DNA of 64,000 bases, taken from positions 1 to 64,000 of the forward strand of contig NZ_BEWA01000007.1 of assembly GCF_003112535.1 (NCBI RefSeq), written 5' to 3'. Below, one piece after another: positions 24,589 to 34,939 of the stretch. The notes below the pieces were generated by a model. The model was not told where the DNA came from, did not search any database, and worked only from the letters and a program-made list of their open reading frames with translations. How positions within the stretch are numbered: position 1 is the stretch's first letter; each line of letters opens with the position of its first letter. The translations under genes and the position numbers were made by a program. The stretch is from Streptomyces rishiriensis. GTDB taxonomy: Bacteria; Actinomycetota; Actinomycetes; Streptomycetales; Streptomycetaceae.

Positions 24589-24911
24589 TGCCGAAGCCGA
24601 TGTCCCTGGGGGCGGTCGCCGGCGCCGCGCTGCTGGTCCGGCGGGCGCTGCGGCACCGGATCCGGGCCTCGCCGCTGTGGCCGATGCCCGCCCTGGAGGA
24701 GCCGGTCTCCGGGCGGCCCCGGTCGCGGGCACTGCGGCTGCGGCCGGCCGGCCGCGAGACGGTCGCCGACGGCGTCGTCCGACTGCGCCTCGAGGGGGCC
24801 CGGTTGCCGCGCTGGGAGCCGGGGGCGCATCTGGACCGTCGGCGGATCAAGGGGAAGACCTGGACCGGACCGGTCCGATCCGGTCCGTTCGAGTCCGGAT
24901 TCGATCGGTAA
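24588..24911 (+). pseudogene. Truncated PDR/VanB-type oxidoreductase
   Basis: The frame reads MPKPMSLGAVAGAALLVRRA, then VADGVVRLRLEGARLPRWEP and GAHLD, the opening of a flavin/ferredoxin reductase of the phthalate-dioxygenase-reductase type. Family members continue with FAD, NAD and 2Fe-2S domains (about 330-380 residues). Here similarity ends at GAHLD and the frame runs into the promoter of the next gene, stopping ten bases before it. It starts one base inside the stop codon of the hydrolase remnant, so the two were probably one operon. Confidence 0.7.
24862..24886. promoter_or_regulatory. Operator-like palindromes before the TetR gene
   Basis: GGACCGGA and TCCGGTCC are exact inverted repeats nine bases apart, overlapping the perfect 12-base palindrome CGGACCGGTCCG. 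The site lies 35-59 bases before the TetR start codon, a likely autoregulatory operator. Confidence 0.5.
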
Positions 24912-24920
24912 GGTGTTCGT

Positions 24921-25610
24921 ATGACTACCGGGGTTCGTCGCAGAATGGGAGTCGAGGAGCGTCGGCAGCAGTTGATCGGCGTCGCCCTCGAACTGTTCGC
25001 CCAGCGTTCGCCGGACGAGGTCTCGATCGACGAGATAGCCGCGGCCGCGGGTATCTCGCGCCCCCTCGTCTACCACTACTTCCCCGGCAAACTCAGCCTG
25101 TACGAGGCCGCGTTGAAGCGGGCGTCGGAGGATCTGGCAAGCCGGTTCCGCGAGCCGCACGAGGGCCCGCTGGGCGCCCGGCTGCTGCGTGTGATGCACC
25201 GGTTCTTCGACTTCGTCGACGCCCACGGGCCCGGCTTCTCCGCCCTCATGCGCGGCGGCCCGGCGGTCGGCTCGTCGACCACCAACGCGCTCGTCGACTC
25301 CGTGCGGCAGGTCGCCTACGAACAGATCCTGTCGCATCTGGGCATCGCCGACCCGCCGCCGCGGCTGGAACTCGTCGTCCGCTCCTGGATCTCGCTCGCC
25401 GAGTCGACCGCGCTGATCTGGCTGGACGGGCGGCGCATCCCGCGCGAGGAGCTGGAACGGCAGCTCGTGCACGACTTCGCCGCGCTGACCGCCGTCAGCG
25501 CGGCCTACGACGACGAGCTGCGCACGCTGCTGCGGCCCGTGCTGGGCGGCGAGCCGGCGGACGGCCCCTTCGGCGGCCTGGCCACCCGGCTGATCGCCCT
25601 CGCGTCCTGA
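24921..25610 (+). CDS. TetR-family transcriptional regulator
   Basis: A 229-residue repressor-type protein. The N-terminal helix-turn-helix is clear: RRQQLIGVALELFAQRSPDE, VSIDEIAAAAGISRPLVYHY and FPGKLSLYEAALKRA. The C-terminal ligand domain starts at GPLGARLLRVMHRFFDFVDA and is of the large actinobacterial type. The neighbouring hydrolase and reductase genes are dead, so its remaining targets are itself and perhaps distant genes. It begins at ATG (MTTGVRRRMGVEER) close to TAAGG. Confidence 0.9.
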   Translation: MTTGVRRRMGVEERRQQLIGVALELFAQRSPDEVSIDEIAAAAGISRPLVYHYFPGKLSLYEAALKRASEDLASRFREPHEGPLGARLLRVMHRFFDFVDAHGPGFSALMRGGPAVGSSTTNALVDSVRQVAYEQILSHLGIADPPPRLELVVRSWISLAESTALIWLDGRRIPREELERQLVHDFAALTAVSAAYDDELRTLLRPVLGGEPADGPFGGLATRLIALAS

Positions 25611-25623
25611 GCGTCCTGAGCGG

Positions 25624-25989
25624 TCAGGCCTCGTACTTGCGGTACGACGGGTCGAGGTCGCGGACCTCGGCGGACACGTGCAGGCTCACGCCGTCGACCG
25701 GCGCGATGTGCTTGCGCAGCAGCTCCAGGGCGGATTCGGTGAGCCGGGCCTTGGTCTCCTCGGTCCGGCCGGCCAGCAGGGCGATCGTGACGTTGACGAT
25801 CGCCGGGCCCCCGTCGCGGTCCGCCGCGACGGCTCCGACCACGTCCTCCTCGGTGCGCAGGACCCGCGTCTTGCACGCCTCCAGCCGCGCGGCCGCGGTC
25901 TCCACGACGACGGGGTGCAGTTCGAGCGCGAATCCGCGCCAGTCGACGTGGTCGAGCCCGGAGGAGACTTCGACGGTGATCTGCGGCAT
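25624..25989 (-). CDS. 5-carboxymethyl-2-hydroxymuconate isomerase-like tautomerase
   Basis: A 121-residue protein starting MPQITVEVSSGLDHVDWRGF. Pro after the initiator Met is the usual catalytic base of the tautomerase superfamily, and the CHMI layout is recognisable in TRVLRTEEDVVGAV, AIVNVTIALLAGRTEETKAR, LLRKHIAPVDGVSLHVSAEV and LDPSYRKYEA. CHMI acts in homoprotocatechuate breakdown, but no other gene of that path is here. It is convergent with the TetR gene. Confidence 0.85.
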   Translation of the reverse strand: MPQITVEVSSGLDHVDWRGFALELHPVVVETAAARLEACKTRVLRTEEDVVGAVAADRDGGPAIVNVTIALLAGRTEETKARLTESALELLRKHIAPVDGVSLHVSAEVRDLDPSYRKYEA

Positions 25990-26030
25990 GGGAACTCCTG
26001 TTCTGGGTCAGCTGGGCCCACCCTAGAACC

Positions 26031-27674
26031 TCAGGACACGTCCTGGTGCGTCAGCCGCAGGGCCAGCATCGCGACGTCGTCCTCGCGGTCGTGGCCGAAA
26101 CAGCTCAGGAGCGTGTCGCACAGGGCGTCCAGGCCCGGCATGGCGCCGGTGGCCGCCGCGCGCAGCTGCTCCATCGACACCGCGAGGTCGGTGCCCCGGG
26201 TCTCGATCAGTCCGTCGGTGACCATGAGGAGCCGGTCGCCGGGCTCCAGGAACAGTTCGGTGGGCGGTGGATGCGGCAGGCCCGGGCCGAGCAGCGGACC
26301 GGCCGCCTTCACGTAGTCGGCGCTGCGGCCGTCCCGCACGATCAGCGGCGGGATGTGGCCCGCGTTGGCGACGTGCGCGCGTCCGGTGCCGGGGTCGAGC
26401 AGGACCAGGCAGACGGTCGCGGTGACCCCGGGGTGGTAGAGCTGGAGCATCCGGTCGAGGCGCTCGGCGAGCACGGCCGGGTCGCTCTCGTCGACGCAGT
26501 AGGCGCGCAGCGCGTGCCGGATCTCGACCATCACGGTGGCCGCCTCCAGCGAGTGCCCCACGACGTCGCCGACCGCGGTCAGCACCCCTTCCGCGGTGCG
26601 CAGGGCGGCGTAGAAGTCGCCGCCGATCTCCGTCTCGCGCGACGCGGGCACGTAGCGCACCACGACGTCGACGCCCGGCAGTTCGGGCAGCCGGTGCGGC
26701 TGGGGCAGGAAGCTGTGCTGCAGGGTGAGGGCCACGTGCCGCTCGGCCCAGTACATCAGCAGCGGCTCGGCGGCGAGCGCGGTGGCCTGGGCGAGGCGGG
26801 CGAGCAGCGACTCGCGCTCGGGGTCCACCCGGCGCACCCCGCGGGTCGGGGTGGCCAGACAGACCGCGCCCCGGCCGTCCTGGGTGGGTATGAGGACGAG
26901 ACGGGCGTCGTGCTGCATGCCCGGGCGGAAGATCCCGGCCGGCCACAGCGGCGCGGACGCCGTGGTGATCCGCACCCCGGCCTGCCCGTGGGTGAGCCGC
27001 CGCAGCAGCGTGACCACGGCCCGGTGGGCCTCCGCGTCCGGCAGCGCGAGGGAGGTGCGGGCGCGGGGAGCGCCGCGGTAGAGCTCGTCGTCCGGGCCCA
27101 GGACGAAGACGGCGGCGGGTGCGCCGGTGAGCCGCGCGGCGCCCTCGGCCGCCGCGTCGGCGAGTTCCTGCGGGGAGCGGGCCGACTGGATGGCCACGAT
27201 CGCCTCCGACAGCAGGGTCAGCCGCCGTGCCGCCGCCTGGTCGTCGGCCCGCAGCCGTGCGGCGCGCACCGCCGCGCGCACCACCGCGTCGATCTCCCCG
27301 GGCGAGGCGGGCAGCGTCAGGCGGGCCTCGCCGCCCGCGTCCGGTCCCTCCGTCGGGTCCCCCGGGTCCCCGGGGCCCGTCCCGGCCGCCGAGAAGTGCA
27401 CGACGGGCACGCCGGCCATGTGCGGCCTGGCCTTGAGCCGGCGGCGCAGTTCGAAGCCGCTCATGTCCGGCAGCTCCACGTCGACGAGGGCCACGTCGGG
27501 CAGACCGCCCTTGCGCAGCCTCACGTCCAGTTCGACGAGTGCCTCGTGGCCGGAGCCGACCGCGACGACCTGGTGACCGGCGCGGCGCAGCACGGTCCCC
27601 AGGGCGAACCGGCCGGCGGCCGTGTGGTCCACGACGAGGACCGTCGTGTCTGTCCGTCTGCCGTCGACGCTCAT
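26031..27674 (-). CDS. RsbU-like PP2C phosphatase with N-terminal receiver and GAF-like region
   Basis: A 547-residue protein. An N-terminal receiver domain (TTVLVVDHTAAGRFALGTVL; phosphoacceptor Asp in VALVDVELPDMSGFELRRRL) has lost the usual Lys, reading LTLPASP, and has one of the acid pair as His. A GAF-like middle follows (LTLLSEAIVAIQSARSPQEL to PVRRV region). The C-terminal SpoIIE/PPM phosphatase has ETEIGGDFYAA, VGDVVGHSLEAATVM, VANAGHIPPL, MVTDGLIET and REDDVAMLALRLT. It should dephosphorylate anti-sigma-antagonists in a sigma-B-type switch. No kinase or antagonist gene is adjacent. It follows the pullulanase gene after a hairpin. Confidence 0.9.
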   Translation of the reverse strand: MSVDGRRTDTTVLVVDHTAAGRFALGTVLRRAGHQVVAVGSGHEALVELDVRLRKGGLPDVALVDVELPDMSGFELRRRLKARPHMAGVPVVHFSAAGTGPGDPGDPTEGPDAGGEARLTLPASPGEIDAVVRAAVRAARLRADDQAAARRLTLLSEAIVAIQSARSPQELADAAAEGAARLTGAPAAVFVLGPDDELYRGAPRARTSLALPDAEAHRAVVTLLRRLTHGQAGVRITTASAPLWPAGIFRPGMQHDARLVLIPTQDGRGAVCLATPTRGVRRVDPERESLLARLAQATALAAEPLLMYWAERHVALTLQHSFLPQPHRLPELPGVDVVVRYVPASRETEIGGDFYAALRTAEGVLTAVGDVVGHSLEAATVMVEIRHALRAYCVDESDPAVLAERLDRMLQLYHPGVTATVCLVLLDPGTGRAHVANAGHIPPLIVRDGRSADYVKAAGPLLGPGLPHPPPTELFLEPGDRLLMVTDGLIETRGTDLAVSMEQLRAAATGAMPGLDALCDTLLSCFGHDREDDVAMLALRLTHQDVS

Positions 27675-27695
27675 CAAGTCAGCCTCGGACTCACC

Positions 27696-27729
27696 GGTGG
27701 AGCAGACCGCGTTCGAGGCCTGCTCCACC
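27696..27729 (-). terminator. Terminator after the pullulanase gene
   Basis: GGTGGAGCAG and CTGCTCCACC are exact inverted repeats around a 14-base loop, 17 bases after the pullulanase stop codon and before the phosphatase start. Confidence 0.7.
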
Positions 27730-27745
27730 AAGGTAATGCCGCTGT

Positions 27746-30700
27746 CTAGGGCGTCGTGCGGGAGAACACCGCCACGGTCCGGGCCGGAACGGCGAACGTG
27801 CCCGATTCCTTCGTGTACGTGGAGGAGCGCACGGTCGGGTCCGCGCCGGCCGCCTGCACCGGGTGCAGCCGGTAGCCGGTCCCGGCGAGCGCGGTGACCG
27901 TCTGCCGCTGCGCGTCGGGCGTCGCGTTGAACACGACGACCAGGTCGCCCAGCCGCATGGTGATCGCTCCGGGCGTCTCGTGCTTGCCGGACAGCGGGAA
28001 CGACAGCGCCGACTGGACCTGGGCGGCCGTGGCGAGAGAGAACGCCTTCTCGGTCGTCCGGATCCGCAGCAGGTCGCGGTAGGCGGCGGAGGCCGCGGTG
28101 ATCTGCGGGCAGCCCACCCTGACGGTGTCCAGCAGGGGCCTGGCGTAGGACCACTTGGACGCGTTGTCGGCGGCCGGGGGCAGTCCGCGGCCGAAGCCGT
28201 TGCCGGCGGCGCAGTTCCAGTGGATCGCGTTGAACCAGTCGCCGCTGTCGAAGGAGTTGCGGTCGAGGGACTTCGAACGCAGCAGGTCGGTACCGGCCTG
28301 CGACAGGGCCGGGCCCTGGGAGAGCGCGGCGGTGGCCATGGCCAGGACCTGCATCCGGGAGCGGTCGTCGGCGGAGGTGCCGGCCGGCAGCTTGTAGGCC
28401 AGGGCGTCGAACAGCGACTCGTTGTCGTGCGCGTCGACGTAGGCGAGGGCGTCGCCGGGCGCGTGTGCGTAGCCGGCCGGGGAGCCGTTGTAGTCGACTT
28501 CGGCGCCGCTCACCTCCTTGCCGCCGGAGTCGGTGAAACGGTAGGCGGCGAGGTTTCCGGTGAGGCCGACCTTGAGGAGGTCCTGGTAGTGCAGCAGCCG
28601 GGCCTTCTGCTGCGTTGAAGTGCCGTTGCTCGACGAGGAGTTGGGGTCGGTGTACAGCCCGGAGGCGAAGCCCTGCGCTCCCGGGTCCTCGTCGAAGGGC
28701 CCGCCGCCGCGGACGGCGTCGCGCGCCCGGTCGGAGAAGGTCGCGACACCGGTTCCCGCCATGTTCTTCTGCGTGGCCTGCACGAAGCGGGCGTCGTCGG
28801 CGACCTCGCCGAAGTTCCAGCCCTCTCCATAGAGGATGATCTTCTTGCCGTCGACGCCGTCCCGGGCGGGGGTCAGGGCGTCCAGCGCCTTGCGCACCGC
28901 GAGGATGTTGGCCTTCGGGTGGTGCCCCATGAGGTCGAAGCGGAAGCCGTCGACCTTGTACTGCCTGGCCCAGGTGACGACCGAGTCGACGACCAGCTTG
29001 CCCATCATGGCGTTCTCGGTGGCCGTGTTGGCGCAGCAGGTGCTGGTGGCGACGGACCCGTCGGCCAGGAGCCGCTGGTAGTAGCCGGGGACGATCCGGT
29101 CGAGGACGCTGGTCCGTGCCTGGCCGCTCGCCGCGGTGTGGTTGTAGACGACGTCCATGACGACCCTGAGTCCGTCGCCGTTGAGCGCCTGGACCATCCT
29201 GCGGAACTCGACGGTGCGGGCCGTCCCGTCCGGGTCGGTGGCGTAGGAGCCCTCGGGGACCGTGTAGTGATACGGGTCGTACCCCCAGTTGTAGGCGTCC
29301 TTGGCGGCGATCGCGGAAACGCATTCCTGCTGTTTCTCGGAGGCCGCCGGGTAGGAGGCGAGGTCGCAGCCGGCGGTCGCCTGGTCGGCCTTGCGCTCGG
29401 CGATGGTGGCGATGTCGAAGACGGGCAGCAGATGGACGTAGGACGTGCCCGCGGCCGCGAGCTCGCGCAGATGCTTCGAGCCGTCGCTCCCGCGGTCCGT
29501 GAAGGCAAGGTAGGCGCCCCGGTCCTTCGCCGGGACGGTCGGGTCCGCGACCGAGAAGTCCCGGACGTGCAGCTCCTGGATCCGGGCGTCGCGCAGCGGG
29601 ACCGCCTTCGGCTTGGCGAGCTTCGACCAGCCGCCGGGGGCCAGGGACCTGTCGTTCAGGTCGACGACCAGGCTGCGCGCGGAGTCGGCGGTGAGGGCGA
29701 CCGAGTAGGGGTCGGTCACCTTGTTGACGACGACCTGGCGCACGCTGGGCGCCCACACCGTCACGACGTACCGGTAGGGCTTGTTCTTCCAGCTTCTCGG
29801 GCCGGTCACGGACCAGACGCCGGTGGCGTCGTCCCGGCGCATGGCGACCGTGGAGCCGTCGAGCTCCAGGGCCACGCGCTGCGCCGTCGGGGCCCAGACG
29901 GACAGCGTGGGACGGCCGTCGTGGAAGACCGGGCCGAGCCGCGCCGTCGTCGCGCCCGCGTACAGGTCGTCCAGCACGCCCGCGATCTGCACGCCGGTCG
30001 CCGCCAGGACGGCCCCGTCGGCGGTCCGCTGGGAGGCGACGACCTGGCCGGTCAGCGCCTCGCGCACCCGGTCGCGGTCGCGCGGGTCCACGGACCAGGC
30101 GGTGTAGTCCTTCAGGTGCGGGTACTTCGCCTTCTGGGCGTCGGTGAGCGCGCTCTTCGTCAGCCGCAGCCACTGGGCGTCGCCGGTGAGCCTGCCGTCC
30201 CGGACCGCGATCGCGCCCGCACGGCTGTAGAGCAGCTGGGTGGAGGCGGCGCCCTCCGCGCCGTTCCAGGCCACGGTGTTCCGGTCGATCCAGATTGCCT
30301 TGGAGGCGGTGAGGTCGAGGGCCGCGGCGGACCCGGCCGGCTGCGGGAGCAGGTACTTCTCCTGCCCGTTCAGCAGCCACACCTCATGGCCGTTCGCGGT
30401 GAGGTCCAGCGACCGGTCGGAGGCGAGGTCCTTCTCGTCGCCCTTGTGGACGATGTAGCTCAGGCTGGTGGCGCCGGCGGCCAGCGGCACCTCGAAGACC
30501 GCGCCGTAGGCGTCGGTCCGGGCCGGCCGGAGGGGCTTGGACCATTCGGTGGGGTTCGCGGCGCCCGTCCAGACGTGCAGGCCCCAGCCGTCGTAGTCCC
30601 CGTCGGCGCGGTGGTAGTGCAGGACGGCCTTCGCGGTGTCCTGGGCCGGGTAGTCGGGCCGCTGCGTGACGACCGCCTCCTTGCCCTGCTCGATCCAGAC

Positions 30701-33172
30701 CTCGCCGGTCTTCGTGACGTCGATGGTGCGGTCGGCGGAGACGTCCTTGTTCCCCGTCCTGTCGATGACGAGGAAGCCCACACTGGACGCGCCCGGCTTC
30801 AGCTTGACGTAGGCGAAGGCGCCGTACGCGTCCCGGCCTGCGAACGGGTGACTCGCGGGCCAGGTGGTCGACTCGCCGTCGGCGAGGTCGCCCCAGGCGT
30901 ACAGGCCCCAGTCGGCGTAGTCGCCGTCGGCGCGCTTGTAGTGGACGATCGCGTAGTCGCGCGAGGACGCGGTGGGAACCTCCTCGGCGGGCGGGGCGCC
31001 GGTCACCGAGGCGGCGGTGGCGGCGGAGGTGTGCCCGGCCCGGTCCACGACGACGGCCTTGTAGCGCAGGGCCGTGCCGGCCGGGACGTGTGCGCCGATC
31101 GTCTGGGTGACCTTGTAGGGGGCGTGGTCGGCGGAGCCGAGGGTCTGCCACCTGCCGTCCCCGGTCTGGGCGGCGAAGACGACGCGGTCGAGCCGCCCGC
31201 CTCCCCCGACGTCCGCGCCGAGTTCCACGGTGCCGGTGGCGCCCGCGGCGGGGGCGTGCAGCATGAGCGTCGGCCGGGCGGCGGGGGCGGCCGGGCGGCG
31301 GTCGGCCTTGAGGACGATCGCCGAGCCCGCGGGAACGGTCACCGTGATCTTCTCGTCGGCGCCGGACGTGACCGTCTTCCTCGTGCCGTGGATGCCGTGG
31401 AACGCGGTGTTCGCGGAACCGGTTGCGAACGTCGCCTCCTTCGCCGTGCCGGCGTTGTTGAAGGCGACGACGTACTCGGTCGCGTCCTTGCCGAGGCCGT
31501 TGCGGGAGACGGCGTAGACGCCGGGGCCGTCGGCCGCGTAGCGCTCGGTCTGGACGCCGTCGGTGAGGGCGGGGTTGGCCCTGCGGAGCGCGGCGAGGGC
31601 CGCGATCTGCCGGTACAGCGGGGCGGAGGCGTCGTAGGCGTCGCTCGCGTGGGTGCGGTCGGTGCCGATCTCGTCGTCGTCGAGGTAGTCGGGGACCTTG
31701 GAGGCGAACATCGTCTGGCGGGCGTCCTTGTCGCCGCCGGAGCCGGTGAAGCCCTGCTCGTCGCCGTAGTAGACGACCGGGTTGCCGCGGCTGAGGAACA
31801 TCAGCTCGTTGGCGAGCCGGTCCTTGGCGAGGAGTTCGGCGTCGGTGGCCTTCGGGTTGTCCTGCTTCAGGAAGTACCCGATGCGGCCCATGTCGTGGTT
31901 GCCGAGGAAGGTGACCTGTTCGTAGGCGTTGGCCTTGTCGGTCGTGTACTTGTAGTCGTCGGCGAAGACGGACGCGAGCTTCTTCGCGCTGCCGCCCTGG
32001 GAGGCGTACTGGCGGGCCGCCTCCTGGAACGGGAAGTCGAGGGTGGCGTCGAGCCGGCCCCGGGTGACGTAGGGGGACGTGACCGACGTGTCGGCGGAGT
32101 AGACCTCGCCGAACAGGAAGAAGTCGTCACGGCCCTGCTTGGCCGCGTAGGCGTCGAGGGCCGTCGCCCACTGGGTCCAGAACTCCATGTCCACGTGCTT
32201 GACGGTGTCGATGCGGAAGCCGTCGATGTCGAAGTCGCGCACCCAGCGCCGGTAGATCTCCTCCATCCCGCCGACCACCTCGGGACGCTCGGTCCACAGG
32301 TCGTCGAGCCCGGAGAAGTCGCCGTACGTGGTGGACTCGCCGGCGTAGGTCGAGTCGCCGCGGTTGTGGTACATCGTGGGGTCGTTGAGCCAGGACGGGA
32401 CCTTGACGTTCTTCTTCGCGGCCGGAACGGTCGGCGTGCGGGGGAAGGAGTCGGCGTCCACCGACGGGAAGGCCTTGCTGCCGTCCGTGTAGTCCGCGTA
32501 GGCCTCGTCGTCGAAGGGGCGGCCGTCCTTCGCCAGATACGGGAACGCGCCCTTGGACAGGTAGTCGTAGGACTTCTCCGTGTGGTCGACGACGTCGGCG
32601 GTGTGGTTGGTGATGACGTCGAAGAAGACCTTCATGCCCTTGGCGTGCGCCTTGGCGATGAGGGTCTCCAGGTCCTCGTTCGTGCCGAAGTGGGGGTCGA
32701 CCTGGGTGAAGTCGGTGATCCAGTAGCCGTGGTAGCCGGCGGAGGCGTTGCTCCCCGTGCCCTGGACGGGCTGGTTCTTGAAGATGGGGGCCATCCAGAT
32801 GGCGGTGGTGCCGAGGCCCTTGATGTAGTCGAGCTTCTTCGTCAGGCCCTTGAGGTCGCCGCCCTGGTAGAACCCCTTGTCGGTGGGGTCGTAACCGGTG
32901 GTCAGGCGTGATCCGGTCAGCCCGCCGCGGTCGTTGGCGGTGGTGCCGTCGGCGAAGCGGTCCGGCATGACGAAGTAGAACTGCTCGCGGGTGTCGTCGT
33001 GCCGGGCGGGCGCGGCGGCGAGCTTCGCGTCGGAGGGGGGCGGGGGCGGTCCGTCGGCCCGCGCGGCGAGCGGCTGGATCAGTGCGGCGGCCAGGGCCGC
33101 CGCGGTGACGGCGGCTACCCGTCCGGCGTGGGCGGTGCGGCGCGTTGCGGGCGCCGGCCATCTCGGTATCAC
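27746..33172 (-). CDS. pulA: Secreted bifunctional alpha-amylase/pullulanase
   Basis: A 1,808-residue secreted starch hydrolase with two GH13 catalytic units. A signal peptide (about 1-40) is followed by an alpha-amylase domain: [14 protein letters not shown] (nucleophile), [13 protein letters not shown] (acid) and [14 protein letters not shown]. Two PUD/CBM41-like starch-binding modules follow (about 780-990), each with [20 protein letters not shown] sequence. The second unit is a type I pullulanase: [56 protein letters not shown] and [18 protein letters not shown]. It should cut both alpha-1,4 and alpha-1,6 links. The GTG start (AAGGAG nine bases upstream) is chosen since the open frame upstream crosses operator sequence. 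Confidence 0.93.
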   Translation of the reverse strand: MIPRWPAPATRRTAHAGRVAAVTAAALAAALIQPLAARADGPPPPPSDAKLAAAPARHDDTREQFYFVMPDRFADGTTANDRGGLTGSRLTTGYDPTDKGFYQGGDLKGLTKKLDYIKGLGTTAIWMAPIFKNQPVQGTGSNASAGYHGYWITDFTQVDPHFGTNEDLETLIAKAHAKGMKVFFDVITNHTADVVDHTEKSYDYLSKGAFPYLAKDGRPFDDEAYADYTDGSKAFPSVDADSFPRTPTVPAAKKNVKVPSWLNDPTMYHNRGDSTYAGESTTYGDFSGLDDLWTERPEVVGGMEEIYRRWVRDFDIDGFRIDTVKHVDMEFWTQWATALDAYAAKQGRDDFFLFGEVYSADTSVTSPYVTRGRLDATLDFPFQEAARQYASQGGSAKKLASVFADDYKYTTDKANAYEQVTFLGNHDMGRIGYFLKQDNPKATDAELLAKDRLANELMFLSRGNPVVYYGDEQGFTGSGGDKDARQTMFASKVPDYLDDDEIGTDRTHASDAYDASAPLYRQIAALAALRRANPALTDGVQTERYAADGPGVYAVSRNGLGKDATEYVVAFNNAGTAKEATFATGSANTAFHGIHGTRKTVTSGADEKITVTVPAGSAIVLKADRRPAAPAARPTLMLHAPAAGATGTVELGADVGGGGRLDRVVFAAQTGDGRWQTLGSADHAPYKVTQTIGAHVPAGTALRYKAVVVDRAGHTSAATAASVTGAPPAEEVPTASSRDYAIVHYKRADGDYADWGLYAWGDLADGESTTWPASHPFAGRDAYGAFAYVKLKPGASSVGFLVIDRTGNKDVSADRTIDVTKTGEVWIEQGKEAVVTQRPDYPAQDTAKAVLHYHRADGDYDGWGLHVWTGAANPTEWSKPLRPARTDAYGAVFEVPLAAGATSLSYIVHKGDEKDLASDRSLDLTANGHEVWLLNGQEKYLLPQPAGSAAALDLTASKAIWIDRNTVAWNGAEGAASTQLLYSRAGAIAVRDGRLTGDAQWLRLTKSALTDAQKAKYPHLKDYTAWSVDPRDRDRVREALTGQVVASQRTADGAVLAATGVQIAGVLDDLYAGATTARLGPVFHDGRPTLSVWAPTAQRVALELDGSTVAMRRDDATGVWSVTGPRSWKNKPYRYVVTVWAPSVRQVVVNKVTDPYSVALTADSARSLVVDLNDRSLAPGGWSKLAKPKAVPLRDARIQELHVRDFSVADPTVPAKDRGAYLAFTDRGSDGSKHLRELAAAGTSYVHLLPVFDIATIAERKADQATAGCDLASYPAASEKQQECVSAIAAKDAYNWGYDPYHYTVPEGSYATDPDGTARTVEFRRMVQALNGDGLRVVMDVVYNHTAASGQARTSVLDRIVPGYYQRLLADGSVATSTCCANTATENAMMGKLVVDSVVTWARQYKVDGFRFDLMGHHPKANILAVRKALDALTPARDGVDGKKIILYGEGWNFGEVADDARFVQATQKNMAGTGVATFSDRARDAVRGGGPFDEDPGAQGFASGLYTDPNSSSSNGTSTQQKARLLHYQDLLKVGLTGNLAAYRFTDSGGKEVSGAEVDYNGSPAGYAHAPGDALAYVDAHDNESLFDALAYKLPAGTSADDRSRMQVLAMATAALSQGPALSQAGTDLLRSKSLDRNSFDSGDWFNAIHWNCAAGNGFGRGLPPAADNASKWSYARPLLDTVRVGCPQITAASAAYRDLLRIRTTEKAFSLATAAQVQSALSFPLSGKHETPGAITMRLGDLVVVFNATPDAQRQTVTALAGTGYRLHPVQAAGADPTVRSSTYTKESGTFAVPARTVAVFSRTTP

Positions 33173-33280
33173 AGGCGGGAACTCCTTGCGACTGCGGCTC
33201 TGTCGGGTCCGACCCCTGCGCCCGGGGCGGACTGCGTCGCCGGGCGTCCGCGCGACGCTATCGCCGACGCAAGCCTTACA

Positions 33281-33325
33281 GCAAGAGTCATGAAAGAATG
33301 GGCAAGAACTTTCATGACTCTTGCC
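33281..33325. promoter_or_regulatory. MalR-type operator palindromes before pulA
   Basis: GCAAGAGTCATGAAAG and CTTTCATGACTCTTGC are exact 16-base inverted repeats around 12 bases. A second pair, GGCAAGA with TCTTGCC, overlaps it. The site lies 109 bases before the pullulanase start, just beyond the alpha-amylase stop. It shares GCAAGA/TCTTGC and TGAAAG/CTTTC words with sites near malE and malR. It could also act as a terminator for the amylase gene. Confidence 0.65.
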
Positions 33326-33340
33326 GCGCAAGGGGCCGGA

Positions 33341-34726
33341 TCAGCAGCTGGACTTGCCCGTGTAGAGCGCCAGCGCCGTATCGGCGCCCAGGGTCGCCGT
33401 GAACCGCCCCGCGGAGTTCACGCTGACGGCGGTGTTGTTCTGCACGTTGCAGTACGTGCCCGCGGGCAGCCCGGTCTGGAACGTCCGACTCAGCGAGCTG
33501 CTCTCGTGGTTGATGGCCACATAGCCCTTCGAGCCCCGCCCGAAGGCGATCGCGTCGCCGCCGTCGTCCCACCAGTTGCCGACCGGCTCGCCGCGCACGG
33601 CGTTGCGGAAGGCGACCATGCGCTGGATCTCCGGCCAGGCGTGCTGGCACTTCCAGCCGTTCTGCCAGCAGGCGCGGACGGCGCCGCCGTCGGGCGGCCC
33701 GGCGTCCGCGTCCGTCCACTCGTAGCCGGAGTTGACGTCCGGCGCGCCGTACGGGTAGGCGAGCATGAAGACGCTGGCCAGCGTGTAGTTCGCGCCGTCC
33801 TTGTAGTTCAGGGTGGAGCCGTTGCGCTCCGTGTCGTGGTTGTCGACGAAGACGCCCGCGACCGAGCTGCTCACATACCCCCAGCCCTCGCCGTAGTTCT
33901 TCAGGTAGGCGAGGTTCTCGTTGGTGAAGACGCGTTTGAGGTCGTAGGCGTAGCGGAACTCCTGGACGTCCCCGTTGCCGGTGTACTCGGTGGGCTGCAC
34001 GGCCTCTCCGGCGCCGTAGACGACCTCCTGCTTCCAGTACACGCCGGTGTTCGTCAGCCGGGACTTGATGTTCGCGAGGTCGGCGGTGTCGATGTGCTTG
34101 GCCGCGTCGATGCGGAAGCCGTCGACTCCCAGGGTGAGCAGGTCGTTCAGGTACCCGGCGATCGTCTTGCGGACGTACTCCTCGCCGGTGTCCAGGTCGG
34201 CCAGCCCGACGAGTTCGCAGTGCTGGACGTTCCAGCGGTCCGCGTAGTTCGAGATCTGCGCGGTGCAGTCGTCGAAGTCGTGGGAGGAGTACAGGCCCGG
34301 GTAGTCGTACTTCGTGTACGACGAGCCGCCGGTGCCGGTGCCGCTGCCCGCCGTCATGTGGTTGATCACCGTGTCGACGACGACCTTCACACCCGCCGCG
34401 TGACAGGTGTTCACCATGTTCCGCAACGCCGTGCGGTCGCCGAGCCGCCCGGCGATCCGGTAGCTGACGGGCTGGTACGACGTCCACCACTGCGGTCCCT
34501 GTATGTGCTCGGCTGGCGGGGAGACCTGTACGTATCCGTAGCCGGCGGGACCGAGCGCGTTCGTGCACTCCTTGGCGACCGAGGCGTAGTTCCACTCGAA
34601 GAGGACGGCGGTGACGTCCTTGACGCCGGGTGGGGCGGCGGAGGCCGTGGAGGCACCGGGGACGACGACGGCGGCCAGGGCGGCGGCCAGGGCGAGTGCG
34701 CCCGTAAGGGGTCTGCTGCGTGCCAT
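33341..34726 (-). CDS. Secreted alpha-amylase (GH13)
   Basis: A 461-residue secreted alpha-amylase of the animal-like Streptomyces type. After the signal peptide ([20 protein letters not shown] to ASAAPPG) come [47 protein letters not shown] (nucleophile Asp), [15 protein letters not shown] (acid Glu) and [15 protein letters not shown], with the C-terminal beta domain ending [12 protein letters not shown]. It carries no starch-binding domain. It makes maltodextrins outside the cell, feeding MalEFG. AAGGAA precedes the ATG, and an operator palindrome lies about 30-55 bases upstream. Confidence 0.95.
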   Translation of the reverse strand: MARSRPLTGALALAAALAAVVVPGASTASAAPPGVKDVTAVLFEWNYASVAKECTNALGPAGYGYVQVSPPAEHIQGPQWWTSYQPVSYRIAGRLGDRTALRNMVNTCHAAGVKVVVDTVINHMTAGSGTGTGGSSYTKYDYPGLYSSHDFDDCTAQISNYADRWNVQHCELVGLADLDTGEEYVRKTIAGYLNDLLTLGVDGFRIDAAKHIDTADLANIKSRLTNTGVYWKQEVVYGAGEAVQPTEYTGNGDVQEFRYAYDLKRVFTNENLAYLKNYGEGWGYVSSSVAGVFVDNHDTERNGSTLNYKDGANYTLASVFMLAYPYGAPDVNSGYEWTDADAGPPDGGAVRACWQNGWKCQHAWPEIQRMVAFRNAVRGEPVGNWWDDGGDAIAFGRGSKGYVAINHESSSLSRTFQTGLPAGTYCNVQNNTAVSVNSAGRFTATLGADTALALYTGKSSC

Positions 34727-34756
34727 GTGGGGTTCCTTCGTCTTTGAAGGCTGTTG

Positions 34757-34781
34757 CTGCAATCTTTCAGAAACCTTGCAG
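34757..34781. promoter_or_regulatory. MalR-type palindrome before the amylase gene
   Basis: CTGCAATCTTTC and GAAACCTTGCAG are inverted around a central A with two mismatches. The site is 31-55 bases before the amylase start, in the divergent gap with the GNAT gene. It shares TGCAA/TTGCA and TTTC/GAAA words with the malE and pulA sites. Confidence 0.6.
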
Positions 34782-34939
34782 TGGCGTGATGTTAAGGGCC
34801 GTCGGCCGAAAAGTGCAGTGGGTGGCGTGAAGGATCTGCGAGAGAGGGCGAGCGGAGGAGGGACGGCTCTTCGGCGGCGGGGAGACGGTGCGGCGGCTAC
34901 TCGGTCGAACCATCCGCCGTCCGCTGCTTGAATCCCCCG

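Noticed and set aside
28919..32911. 1,330-codon plus-strand frame
   Set aside because: It is antisense to the pullulanase gene and consists of Val/Gly/Arg/Asp-rich sequence without a recognisable domain.
27746..33331. Pullulanase start 53 codons further upstream
   Set aside because: It would translate the operator palindrome and place residues before a normal signal peptide.
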